Shown here: positions 1 through 9,555 of the stretch, piece after piece
Layout: each line of letters opens with the position of its first letter
How positions within the stretch are numbered: position 1 is the first letter of the stretch
From: Sporisorium sorghi
Lineage: Eukaryota; Basidiomycota; Ustilaginomycetes; Ustilaginales; Ustilaginaceae
Length of the DNA stretch: 64,000 nt
NCBI GenBank assembly: GCA_023212695.1
Contig: JALCCG010000055.1
Coordinates: 1 to 64,000, forward strand
Direction of reading: 5' to 3'
The notes under the pieces: model-generated
Seen by the model: only the letters and a program-made list of their open reading frames with translations
What the model was told of the DNA's origin: nothing
The model's database searches: none
Program-made: the position numbers and the translations under genes

Positions 1-167
1 GACCTCCGCAACCTGCTCTGGAAGTGGTATGTCAACGGCATGGTACCTGCAAAGAACGAGGCAATTAGGATCGTCAACGACATAACGAGCCAGAAGCACC
101 CGAAGCTGAATGCCGTCAAGCTGTATCCCGAGATCTCCAACGAAACTTGCGCCTTTTCGTTGCAGAA
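1..167 (+). repeat. 167-bp segment duplicated exactly at 11254-11420
   Basis: Bases 1-167 match 11254-11420 in direct orientation with no mismatch that I can find by eye. Identity stops after the shared TTGCAGAA. Because the window starts here, the left boundary of the duplicated unit cannot be seen and the repeat may extend further left. Confidence 0.95.
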
Positions 168-1569
168 CGAAGGCTATGCAGATACCCCATCAGCAGTCCG
201 TCGCGCTGCTGTTTTGGAGGCGGTCACTTCTCGGAAGGCAATCTTGACAACCCATGCCAAGTCGTCTAACAAGTCGCAATCCAAGTCGCGACGCAAGGAC
301 AAGTCGCAAGACCAGCCGCAAGACCGACCGCAAGACCGACCGCCTCCGAAAATCGCTCCCATTGTCCCTGACAGAAAGAAGGGGTTCGTGCTCACGTTCA
401 CAAAGAAGTATGGATTCATCCAATTCCAACAGCAGACGCAAAAGGCAGCTCGCTCGAAGTCCCAATCAACGCACGCTCAGGGAGCACGCTGCGAGACGAA
501 GGGATTCAAGACTCCTCGGCTACACTTTGCCCAGCGACTCCTGAAAGAGGCGAAAATCCAGTCTTCATTGATCGACATTGACGCACGTGGGCAGCAAAGC
601 CGAGAATGGCTGCTCAACATTTGCGAAGGAGGACAATGGCAATCCAACAACAGCAAGGGGAGCGTCGCCAACGCTGAAGAGCAAGCCGACGATCAGCACG
701 ACGAACAAGACGACTGGGTGTTTGAACGCCAGATTCCTCGCGAGTTTTCGATTCAACTTGACAGGTACGGTCGCTACTACCTGATTGTCAAGTTCAAGGT
801 CGATACGAAGGAGGAGGCCAAAGTTCAGGTCCGAGGCAGCGACATTCTTGTCAGGGGAGGCGATCCTGGCGTGCGAACGGCCCAGACGTGGTACTCTTCC
901 GACGGCACAGTAATCGAGTTTGGGTCGAAAAAGGACTCGGAAAGACTTGCATCGCTGCGCAGGAAGGTGGATCGTTGGAAGAGCCAGCGCATGAAGAAGC
1001 AGGCAGTTGATGGCAAAGAGGCCGGCGAAGACGTGGAGATGGGCGACGGGAGTGTCAGCGTCGATGTACAAGGTGGCAGCGAGGTAGGGAAGGACGGCGA
1101 TGCCAAGGACGGCGATGCCAAGGATGCACCATTTGCGCTGTCGTCCAAGAGACGCCGTCAGCTGCGACGAAAAGAGGTTAGAGCACTCAAGAAGCACAGC
1201 AACCTCGTCAAGGATATGCACAGGCGGACGGCAACGTATTTGGCACAGACAAGCGATGTCCTTGTCACTCCTCGGATGGAGGTGTCAGGGATGCTTCGAA
1301 GGGGTAGCGTCCTGAAACCCAGCGTCAAAAGGAGCCTGCTTGCTTGGAGTCATTGCAAGTTCATCAACGTCCTTGCTCTTAGATCAGAAGCCGAAGGTAA
1401 GGTCCTCCTCGTCCAGCCTGAGGCTTATACCTCCAAAACTTGCGCCAATTGCGGCAACCAAAACGAAAAACTCGGCTCCAGCAAGACTTTCAAGTGTCCA
1501 ACTTGCTCATACACCGCAGACAGGGATCACAATGCGGCGGTGAACATGATTATCAAGGCCATGCGCTAA
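1..1569 (+). CDS. Fanzor (eukaryotic TnpB-like RNA-guided nuclease), 5'-partial
   Basis: The frame is open from base 1 to a TAA at 1567-1569, so the true N-terminus lies left of the window; the first in-window ATG is at 40 and gives 509 residues. Numbering from that Met, the RuvC-I motif GGDPGVRT carries Asp275. RuvC-II is in PRMEVSGM with Glu414. The C-terminal zinc ribbon has Cys468/Cys471 and Cys486/Cys489, followed by DRDHNAAVN with the RuvC-III Asp496. This order (N-terminal helical part, RuvC-I, long insert, RuvC-II, CxxC-CxxC, DRDxNAAxN) is that of Fanzor/TnpB proteins, which cut DNA guided by an RNA transcribed from the transposon end. A charged, low-complexity insert (about 310-375) separates RuvC-I from II, and a basic QDRP-repeat stretch lies at 75-105. 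There is no intron, unlike the neighbouring helicase. Catalytic residues are intact, so activity is plausible but unproven. A fungal transposon-borne gene is the best reading; a host-domesticated one is possible. Confidence 0.9.
   Translation, partial: DLRNLLWKWYVNGMVPAKNEAIRIVNDITSQKHPKLNAVKLYPEISNETCAFSLQNEGYADTPSAVRRAAVLEAVTSRKAILTTHAKSSNKSQSKSRRKDKSQDQPQDRPQDRPPPKIAPIVPDRKKGFVLTFTKKYGFIQFQQQTQKAARSKSQSTHAQGARCETKGFKTPRLHFAQRLLKEAKIQSSLIDIDARGQQSREWLLNICEGGQWQSNNSKGSVANAEEQADDQHDEQDDWVFERQIPREFSIQLDRYGRYYLIVKFKVDTKEEAKVQVRGSDILVRGGDPGVRTAQTWYSSDGTVIEFGSKKDSERLASLRRKVDRWKSQRMKKQAVDGKEAGEDVEMGDGSVSVDVQGGSEVGKDGDAKDGDAKDAPFALSSKRRRQLRRKEVRALKKHSNLVKDMHRRTATYLAQTSDVLVTPRMEVSGMLRRGSVLKPSVKRSLLAWSHCKFINVLALRSEAEGKVLLVQPEAYTSKTCANCGNQNEKLGSSKTFKCPTCSYTADRDHNAAVNMIIKAMR
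305..340 (+). repeat. Three 12-bp tandem units inside the Fanzor ORF
   Basis: Three near-identical units of CGCAAGACCGAC type encode the repeated QDRP motif. A second in-frame duplication of GACGGCGATGCCAAG occurs around 1093-1122 (GDAKD repeats). Both preserve the frame, so length variation here would not break the nuclease. Confidence 0.8.
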
Positions 1570-1764
1570 AAACAGAAGGTAGCATGCACAAGCATTCAGA
1601 TCGACAGTTTCAGACATCATCGTTTCATCAAAGTTCAGCAAACATGTTCAAGCTTCGTCGCATGTGGTGTGATTGCGTCAGCGAGAGCTCTGTAGTGCTT
1701 TGGCGCCGGGCCGGCCACGGAGTATCACCGTCGAGAGAGGGGAATGCAACGAGGGAGCGCTATT
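1570..1764 (+). other. Fanzor 3' flank, candidate guide-RNA (omega/fRNA) region
   Basis: 195 bp lie between the Fanzor stop and the stop of the convergent helicase. In known TnpB and Fanzor loci the guide RNA overlaps the 3' end of the ORF and runs to the element's right end, so this is where one would be expected. The stretch contains the palindrome GGCCGGCC (1709-1716) inside a GC-rich run and no coding sequence I can support. The RNA itself is inferred from family knowledge, not seen. Confidence 0.35.
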
Positions 1765-4700
1765 CTACATTTCAACATCCATGGACTCGGGTTGGGCCGT
1801 GCTGCCTTGCCCCTGGTCATCAACTGCTCGAACTCCGGACACCGAGAAGGCTGGAAGGATAGACCCGCAACTGTGCCAGCGGGTGAAAGGCTGATCCTCT
1901 TCAGGGATGCCCTGCTCTACCGACCACTCTTGCCACGAGCGCATGCGAGCTTCCAGATTGCTTGTCTCGCAATACTCCAGAATCTTGGAGCTCGTTCCCT
2001 CGAAAGGAGCCTGATTGAGAGTCTTCACTTTCCCTTGCAACCGTACCGATTCATCGTGCGAATTCAGAACCCGCAGCTTGTAGACGTAGCAGTCGCGGGT
2101 CTGACCTGTCCTATAGATTCGGCCCTTGACCTGCTGGTCTTCGAGCTCGTTGTAGTTGCCTTGCGCAAAGATCAGAATGTTCGCCTGTGTAATGTTGATG
2201 CCGGTAGCGCTGTGTTTGAAAGGAAATATCGAGGAGAGATGCGTCAGTATGCTGCCCACGTCGATCGCGATGACGCTTCCAACGACGCCGCGAGACGAAC
2301 TCTTCTTGTGCTTCTTTCCAATGGCAACGCCGAACAGAACCATTCTTTGGCCATCCACCGCTTCTCCAATGAGACACGAGACAGAAGGGTACTTACAGCG
2401 CAGCGGAGATGATCAGAACCGGGACTGTCGGCGTGTGTGCCCAACTTTCCATGCGATCATGAAAAACGTCGTGGTCGTCGCCGCCGAACAAGTTCAAGAA
2501 CTTGATGCCGAAGAACTCCAGGAAGAACATCACGAACATGGCTACCTGCCCATTCACAGCATAGATGACAATCTTCTGCGGTCTTTCGTTGCTGGGCAAA
2601 GGGCGAGGCAGCGCACTCGCATCGATCAGAAGTCGTGGGCAGTTTTCAGGGAACGTGAACACCGGATCGATCCTGCTCTGGATATGTGCCAACAAGGAAA
2701 CGACCAACAGCGCTTTCTTGGCAGGAATCTGTTGGAACGAGCGTATGTTCTCTTGTTCGAGATTGATGTCGTCGTTGCCATCTTGGAGACACGTTGTGAG
2801 GAGGGCGGGGTGATACACAGCATAGTGCTGGTAGTTCGTATTCTTGACGAGCTGCTCGGCACGATGTTTCGGATCGGAGTTCCAGAAAAGCCGACTGTGA
2901 AGTGTCGCTGAACTGAGAACTCCATCGGAAACGTTTTCGCCGAGGTTCGAGGCAGGTCATGCACCTCGTTGTAATTGAGCAAACCGTATTTCCAGCCCGT
3001 CGAGAGTGGACAACGACGATCGGCCTTGGCCCTCAACGAGGTGATCTTGTTCGCCACGACGACAAGGAGGTTGGAGTTCCATACCCTTGTGTCTTTGGCG
3101 TTGAATGAACGAGGCACTCGCTTAAGCTCGTAATCCGACGCAGTGAGGTCCAACAAGTGGAGACCTGTACCGGGCGTTTCGCCAGAGCTGCAGTTGATGA
3201 AGCGGAGCAGCTCGCGGCTGTACTGCTTGCTGACGCTCGACTTGACCAAGAAAAGAGCCGGTTTATCAACGATGTTCAGCTTGCGGAAGGTTAGAGCGAA
3301 GAAGGCAGCGATGACCGTCTTGCCCAGCCCAGGTGGATCAGCGATGATTCCACCCCTGGCCCAGTCTCGCCTGCGAAAGATCTCGAAGTCTGAAAGATCT
3401 TCGAACTGCTGATGAAGTGCGTTCGTTTCGCGGATGTCGCGCGCCAGCCTACGGAAGAACCAAACACCAGCTTGGAGCTGGGTCTGGGAGAGCTTGAGGG
3501 TCGCTTTGCTTGGCTGGTTGTCCGAGGCATTGAGTGGAAATTTGCGGAACCCAAGTTCGGTAAGGTCGAAAGGTTCATACTTGCTGTACTCCGAAGCGTT
3601 GGGGATCGAGAAGGATTCCGCCCCTCGGATTGCTTCAGCGTTTGGGAAGGCGCTGAAGAGGTAGGCGAGAATCCTTAGACAAGCATCTGAGCTCAGCGTT
3701 CCGTCAAGACCCTGAACGTCGGCATCAAATTGACCCATGTCAGGATCAACTCGAATGCTTCCGGCGATCTCTTCTTGATCAATCTTCGCCACGCCCAAGC
3801 CCGTGAAGGACGCATTCGTGGGGAAGTCTTGCAGCTTGTCAAGGACTTCTACCAACGACGGCGCCTCTTTGACATGATCCCAGGTCTTCCCCTCCGCTTT
3901 TGTCTTCCATGAGTCCCCGACGACAGGTCTAATGTCGATTGGGATCGCCTGAGCCGCTTCTTCCTCGGCTGCACCCTCCAAGTCGTCCTCAGACACAAGT
4001 TCGTCCATCTCACTTTCCTCTTTTCCAGACGAGCGAGCTGGCGTCCTACGGCGCTTGCGAGCTCTGCTATGCTGCTTGCTCGAGCCCTTGCGCTTTGTCT
4101 TTTTCGCAAGGACACGGCGCTTTGCCTCAGCAGCAAGAGCAGAGTTCCTGTCAATCGCAAAAAGGAACGACAAATGTCAGTGCCTGTTCAAGAACTGTTC
4201 TGGCGAGCGAGATCCAAGAAAAAGAGCCGTTCTGCCGACTCTGCGGCTACATGTACACGTAGAGCCAAGAATCACACAAGATACATACCTCGCTTGCTCA
4301 GCATCGTGGAGCTCCTGAAGCTCGATGCGGCGCTCGTGCAGGAGCGAAGCATAGCTCGTCGCTGCTTCTAGCAGCTCGTCGATCGTTCCGGACATGCCGT
4401 CCTCGTAGCTGGGCAGCCAGTAACCGTCGTTGGTCTGGGGCTCCTCGTCGTCTTGACTGAGAATCGTCTCTCGGAAACACCTATTCCTAAGCTCGATCCA
4501 TTGTGACTTCGTGGTTGCGTTCGCTTGCTTGTCGGCAGACAGCCAAGACGACCCACATGCTTGCCAGAATTGCTGCATCATCGTGTCGATCGCGATGTCG
4601 ACAAATGCCTTGTGTTTGTGGGCAGCAACTTCGCGGAGGTACAAGATCTTCGCTGAGCCTCGCGATTTCTCTTGCACCGCCGAAGTGCGCTCGGCAAATC

Positions 4701-5816
4701 GAACGGCAACGTCTGCGACACCCTCGCCAACGGCGTGAGCAGTTACCTCGTGTAAGTCGTCGAAGAAATCTGCGTCAGGTTCCATCCAACGAAGAATGAC
4801 CGAGTTGCTCTTCAAGACGTTGTACGTCAGCAACTGGCTGTGGATCATGTGTTTCCGGTTGCGCGAAAGACACGTGTGACCGGAGGTGTACAGTTCGATG
4901 GCGAGCATGGCCTTGAAAGCAACCTCAAAGGTCAGACGGACGTGAACGAGGTCAGCACATGCGAAACCCATCCGTCGCAGGGTGGTTTCGACTGGGCAAT
5001 ACTTGGCCTTCGTACCAGACACGTTGAGAGTCAGTGCCCGTTCGAAGATGTCGTTGATTGCCCGGTCAGGGTAGCCATACGGCCACACGTCCTTCATGAA
5101 GGACCACAGCGGCTGACCGCTCGATGTCGAGCTTCCTCCGTAGAGAACGAGCGCTCGGCTGCTCGTGTCGTCTGGCTGTCCGGTTTCGCTGCTCGGGATT
5201 GAGCCGTTGAACGAGTCATACTCGTCGACTGCGTCCAGATCTCTGTAGCATTAATATAAGATAGGTCAGCGTTCTCTCGTCTCATGGGCCTCTTTCTGAA
5301 TAACGGAATACGGATACACCGATCGTTCTGAGAATCGTGTCCAAAGAATGGTTCTTTGGTCGAACAGTCCCCGACAACCGTGTCGACAGAGATCGTCTAC
5401 AAAGAACAGTTCTTTGGACACGATCGTCGAAGATCGCGGCCAAAGAACTCGACGATTGCGACCGAAGAACTGTTCTTACGAGCGACCACCTGTACTTGCA
5501 CAGCAAAGCTTCTCGACAATACTTACTTGGCTAGCTCCCTTTTGGCCTCGTTGATGTCCTTGAGCTTCGGACCGGCATAGCGCGAGGTAGACCAGCCGCG
5601 CTGGCCTCTTCCTCCTGCGCGAGACTGGCTGCGCGGATGAGGGCCTCGCTTCGCTGCTGGAGGATTCGTTGCAAGAGCATCCGGTGCAGGAGCATCCATG
5701 CTTCCAGGCGAGTTGGCCGTCGATGCATCCGATTGAGAGTCTTCGTTTGACGCGGGCACAGAAGGCCTGACACCTCGCCTTCCTTGCGTGATTCGTTTGC
5801 CCCTCATGCGGGGCAT
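1765..5816 (-). pseudogene. SNF2-family helicase, five exons, one frameshift
   Basis: The rebuilt exons are 5816-5527, 5242-4289, 4147 to about 2875, about 2875-2397, and 2209-1765 (stop TAG). The introns have clean GTAAGT or GTATGT donors and CAG acceptors and keep frame. SF2/SNF2 motifs appear in order: motif I ADPPGLGKT near 3310-3350, motif II as NEVHD near 2960-2975, motif III FSGTPIRN near 2870-2890, motif IV region KIVIYAV, motif V ATGINITQANILIF formed exactly across the last intron, and motif VI QVKGRIYRTGQT. The product would be about 1,145 residues, with a basic N-terminus (RKRRR tracts). Two defects are visible. Motif II has Asn where the metal-binding Asp of DExH belongs, and the reading frame shifts right after SGTPIRN with no usable intron to rescue it. 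It is therefore likely a recently dead gene or a sequencing error in a live one. Pieces of it recur elsewhere in the window, so it behaves as a repeat-family gene. It converges on the Fanzor gene. Confidence 0.75.
5334..5424 (-). repeat. Inverted repeat inside helicase intron 1
   Basis: A 15-bp perfect inverted repeat pairs 5334-5348 with 5410-5424 (ATCGTGTCCAAAGAA and its complement). Nested in it are two short palindromes, CCAAAGAA-TGG-TTCTTTGG at 5341-5359 and CAAAGAAC-A-GTTCTTTG at 5400-5416. More CCAAAGAA-like words follow to about 5475. The whole lies within the 284-bp intron 5243-5526. It could be a small hairpin insertion (MITE-like) or an intron structure. Confidence 0.7.
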
Positions 5817-7228
5817 GGTTTTCGACGTAGTCTTGATGAACGGAAGTACAAGTTGAGTCGAGAAAGGTGAAGTAAAAACGTATGAGATGGTAGAAAGAGA
5901 CGGACGAGCGAACGAAGCTGACAAGCGTCAAATTTGGTCGACTGCGCACTCGCTTGGACTACACTGTGGGCAATCGCTCTGCGATTACGTGGCCCATGCA
6001 GAAGGCGATCGAGACTTTTGTAGGACTTTTGCTGAGCATTCGATTGACACAACGTGTTCGGCACTAGACTGTGGGTACAGCAAGGGCGTGCAAGTCTGTC
6101 CGAGCCAAGCTGGCAACTTGAGTTTACAAAACCTTAACCTTCATTTCGGCACGGTGCGCACCAGTTTTTTGCGACTCAAGTCAAGCTCGCGAATCAATGA
6201 CAGCTTCAGTCCCAATCCGAGCGCAGCTGGTTGCAGCTTCCGGACACTTGAAGCATGACAGGTGTTCTTGCGTTGTGCACGCCCGGACAAGCAATCTCCA
6301 TGTTTAGACATGACTTATGATGCGTAGCGATCAAGAGCTGCGAACGCGTCTAAATTTAAGCGTGAACACGTGAAATGTCAGAGCTCAGCGGTCTGCTTGC
6401 TGCGCCAATGAGCGTGCAAGGAACTCTAGCTGCAAAACGCGTGCTGAATTTTTAGAAGGTGACAAAATTTGCCTGCCAAGTGGACCGGACGGAATGATCC
6501 ATCCCTTTTTTGGCAGGGAGATTTTTAAGTTGAAGGGTCGAGGCGTGGCCACCTTCAACTTTTTAAATCTTCGATTTTGCACTTGCGCGCAGTAAATTAA
6601 ATTACATCGGCCGTGACTCACATCGAAATTTGCCTTAAGCTGCGCTTAGGACGCAGCAGACAAGGCAGCATGCTGCGTCAGTCATGACCCAGCGTATAGC
6701 CGTACGGCACTGGCGTCACTTGCTGCATCCTTGGTTGACCCAGCTTATGGAAAAAAAAAAAAAGTCGCCAGCATGCTGCTGCGTCGCATGCAAGCCCCAG
6801 CATTGGGGCTGGGTCACATCACTTGCAGCCTCTCACTTGCGGCCAGCTGGCACACTATCTATAGGTGAAATGCGCACTTTCCTGCTGATTCTTCAATAAA
6901 ACCAGCATGATCACACAGGAAATCACAGTTAGATACCGAAAAGACAGCTGCCGTGTCAATGAGCTGCGCCATACAACGCAGCAAATAGCCAGGCCTTGAG
7001 CTGCGTTGCTCTTTGCTGCGCCTCATGACGCAGCAGCAGAATTCCATAAGCTGCGTTGCTGCTCTGCTGTGCCACCATGGCGCAGCCATGGTGTGAGTAC
7101 CAAAACCTGCGGTTTTTGACACAGATTATTGACGCAGGCCTATCATTGCTGTGCCCACGACGCAGCTCAAACCCAGTAGAGCTGTGTAAAGCTGCGTCAC
7201 GGGCGCACATCAATCCGAATTTCGATGT
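5817..7228. other. Gene-free, AT-richer stretch with repeated GCTGCG words
   Basis: I see no supportable gene here. The helicase promoter would lie at the left edge. From about 6630 to 7200 the sequence is crowded with GCTGCG and its complement CGCAGC (about 13 copies), arranged partly as inverted and partly as direct repeats. Two imperfect 40-bp direct copies lie at 6998-7037 and 7046-7087, and a small palindrome ACCATGG-CGCAG-CCATGGT at about 7071-7089. A13 lies at 6751-6763. Base composition differs from the flanking genes, as in decayed repeat DNA. Confidence 0.6.
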
Positions 7229-7285
7229 GAAAGTTGGGCACACACGCCGACAGTCCCGGTTCTGATCATCTCCGCTGCACTGTAA
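7229..7285 (+). repeat. Helicase fragment (exon 4/intron 3 junction)
   Basis: 57 bp match the complement of 2393-2449 with one mismatch. The copy covers the end of helicase exon 4 (PVLIISAAL) plus the first bases of the following intron, so it was copied from DNA and not from spliced mRNA. Confidence 0.9.
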
Positions 7286-7286
7286 C

Positions 7287-7370
7287 CCCTGAATCGTAAC
7301 CGTTCATTCTCCCCATTCAAAGCACTTGCCCGTGATGAGTGCTGCTCAGTCGCAACGTGGTCTGTGTTGG
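7287..7370 (+). repeat. 84-bp module shared with 20041-20124 (inverted)
   Basis: This 84-bp stretch matches the complement of 20041-20124 with about four mismatches. Here it directly follows a helicase fragment; at the other site it directly precedes a different helicase fragment. It ends 40 bp before the stop codon of the GPHR-type gene. Confidence 0.9.
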
Positions 7371-7409
7371 TTAAGAAATCGTCCTATTGTCATCGAATGC
7401 AGCTGAGCA

Positions 7410-9083
7410 CTACGAACTGCCTCCGCCAAAGAGCACGCCCCCATCGCCAGACGCGGTGCGCTGCATATACATCAAATACTTCCACACGCCCGTCACCGCG
7501 GCGGCGATCAAGAACGCCGAGTCAAACAAACTGCCAAACACGACTTGAAAGCTCGGCAGTGTGGCGAGCAGCGGCGTCTCCACAGCCTCCTCCAAACCCC
7601 TCCCCACGGGTGGCGCCACGGACGCAGGCAGCGACGACCTGAGCTGTATCAACGTCGCGAGCAGATACACCGTCATGATCTCGGCCAAAAACAACACCAG
7701 GAACGAACTCGACACGCCCGTGCCCGCCGCGCGGAACGCCGAGCCGAGGTACCCCAGTACGCTCCCAATCCTCGCCCAGATCAGCACGCCCACAAACAGC
7801 AGCGACACCTGCTTCGTCCACGCGCCCACGTCCAAGTCCACATCGAAAATGCGTATCACATACGCTAGCGACAACGAGATAAAGTCCGGCGGCGCCGTAT
7901 CGCGGTAGCCCAGCACGAGCAGGTTCAGCAGCGACAGCGCGAGGCGAAACGCGCAGTATGCCGCCCACGCCCAGCCGAGCAGCAGCCACATCTTCCCCAC
8001 AATCGTCGAGCTAAGCTGCTCCTTGTGCTGCAAGGCCGTCATGCGGTCCAGGTCATCGCGCATGGCAAAGGCGATGGAGGAGAGCCCGAAGATCTCCGAT
8101 TTCAGCGACTTGATCTCGCGCGTGCGGCTGTCGCCGCCCCACAGACTCGCCACGCTCCACCCTGCTGGAGTGCGATCCGATGCGTCGCTCTCCAGCCGCG
8201 CCAGGTCCGCTTTTCGGGAGGCAAGGTCCGAACACGTCCGTTGGAACGACTCTTGCGCTAGGCGCACATCGCTCGGCGAAGGCGGCCGTTGCTGCTTCCC
8301 CTGCAGATGCTCGACGGCCTCCCAAGCCGCCTGTAGAGCTGCTGAGCCCGAGAGCACCGCGATGAACGTGACACCGATGACGGCTGTGCGTGCCATGAGG
8401 CCGTCCGAGATGCCGGCGCCGCTGCGCTTATCCAGCAGTGCCGCGGGGAGGGGTACCTTGAAGAAGAGCACGAGCCACGGCACGAACGGCACAAGAAGAT
8501 AAACAATGCGCCGCGGCAGAGGCGTCGAGGCGTTGCTGCGGTACGTGAAGAGTAGGCATACGGCAAGGGGGATGAGGACGATAGCAAGCGCCTGCACGGC
8601 AGCGAGATCGAAGCGCCATACTTTGCGAAGCGTCGTGCCGTTGCCTGCGGGGAAGCCGGCCGTCTCGAGCAGGACGGCGACGAAGGGGGAGGCGGATTCA
8701 GCGAATGCCAGGGAGAAAAGCAGCGCTGCGAGGCTGGCGAGGTCGAGTTTGCCCTGAGCGTTGCGAATGCGCACGGGTGCGAGGAACGAGGCGGTCAACT
8801 GCGGCCAGGAGGGCAGCGCGGATCCCTTGTTGAAAGCGAGGAAGGGGGATCTGTCTGTAGCGGTGCGGCCGTCATCGTCGTCATCGTCGTGGATCGAGTC
8901 CGTGTGGAAAGACGTTGTGTGTGACGGGGTATGCACGGTCGCCGGTGCCGGTAGAGTGGCGGTCGATTTGGCGCTGACGTCTAAGGAGGCATGCCTTGCA
9001 TGTCCGAAGAGAAAGGGGAGTGCGGCTCGAGCGGAGAGGTATAGGCCGAGCTTTATCGCCAGAATGAGGACGAAATCGATCAT
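7410..9083 (-). CDS. Golgi pH regulator / GTG-type multi-pass membrane protein
   Basis: 557 residues from the ATG at 9083; upstream codons lack another Met in frame. The architecture is that of the GPHR/GTG family: N-terminal hydrophobic segments, a His/Asp-rich variable stretch (about 60-75), several membrane helices, a central hydrophilic coiled region (about 275-345, with many Arg/Asp/Leu), then four or so C-terminal helices. The segment GKMWLLLGWAWAAYCAFRL fits the conserved ABA_GPCR region that follows the loop. Members act as Golgi anion channels that keep the lumen acidic, and plant members were proposed as G-protein-like receptors. No intron is needed. The family assignment rests on layout and this conserved segment. 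A repeat module ends 40 bp downstream of its stop. Confidence 0.75.
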   Translation of the reverse strand: MIDFVLILAIKLGLYLSARAALPFLFGHARHASLDVSAKSTATLPAPATVHTPSHTTSFHTDSIHDDDDDDGRTATDRSPFLAFNKGSALPSWPQLTASFLAPVRIRNAQGKLDLASLAALLFSLAFAESASPFVAVLLETAGFPAGNGTTLRKVWRFDLAAVQALAIVLIPLAVCLLFTYRSNASTPLPRRIVYLLVPFVPWLVLFFKVPLPAALLDKRSGAGISDGLMARTAVIGVTFIAVLSGSAALQAAWEAVEHLQGKQQRPPSPSDVRLAQESFQRTCSDLASRKADLARLESDASDRTPAGWSVASLWGGDSRTREIKSLKSEIFGLSSIAFAMRDDLDRMTALQHKEQLSSTIVGKMWLLLGWAWAAYCAFRLALSLLNLLVLGYRDTAPPDFISLSLAYVIRIFDVDLDVGAWTKQVSLLFVGVLIWARIGSVLGYLGSAFRAAGTGVSSSFLVLFLAEIMTVYLLATLIQLRSSLPASVAPPVGRGLEEAVETPLLATLPSFQVVFGSLFDSAFLIAAAVTGVWKYLMYMQRTASGDGGVLFGGGSS

Positions 9084-9444
9084 ATTGAGCGTGTTGAGAG
9101 CGCTAACATGCTGGCCTTCCGACAATCAAAGGCGGAGTGAGCGCGGAAGCATGTGAGGATGTTGGTGAGGATGATGGTGGTGAGCAGAAAGACGGTCGAA
9201 ACCTCCACTCGTAGCAGGAGGACGTGCGCCGAGCTTAAATTTGTTAGATCTTGCTGCCCATTCTTTCGCACGAGAAACAAAGCAACAGACGCGTCGATTG
9301 TTTCATTTTCGAGATGCAGCCGCAGAGGGAGTGTTGGTCTGAAGCACAAACACACACGCGCGCCGCGTAGAATTGGGCTTTGTTCCGACGTTTGAGCGCG
9401 CGCTGCTTTCCTCTGTTGATGATTTCCAACTCGCAGACCAACAC

Positions 9445-9452
9445 TTTTTTTT
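9445..9452 (+). promoter_or_regulatory. T8 tract upstream of DUO1
   Basis: Short poly(dT) about 100 bp before the DUO1 ATG, between the divergent GPHR-type and DUO1 genes. It fits the window-wide pattern of A/T tracts in upstream regions. Confidence 0.3.
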
Positions 9453-9555
9453 GGTGGTCACGAGCAGCTCCGTACGTGGCAACGTCGTTAGCAGCTTCGT
9501 CATCACCACCATCACCACCGACATAGCCTCAAAGCAGTGCGCTCGTTCGTCCATC

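Noticed and set aside
1..1569. Bacterial contamination as source of the TnpB-like gene
   Set aside because: The same scaffold carries intron-containing fungal genes, and the protein has Fanzor-type features (GGDPGVRT start, long charged insert) with a second fragment 11 kb away between fungal genes.
2870..2890. An intron to explain the helicase frame change
   Set aside because: Motif III in one frame and the following conserved stretch in the other are adjacent; no GT-AG pair of usable length (at least about 45 bases) separates them.
6630..7200. CRISPR-like array
   Set aside because: The repeated words are six to eight bases, irregularly spaced and in both orientations; there are no constant repeats with unique spacers, and the genome is eukaryotic.
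1..7400. Subtelomeric location with telomeric repeats
   Set aside because: The repeat-rich left end suggested it, but no TTAGGG/CCCTAA arrays are present in the window.
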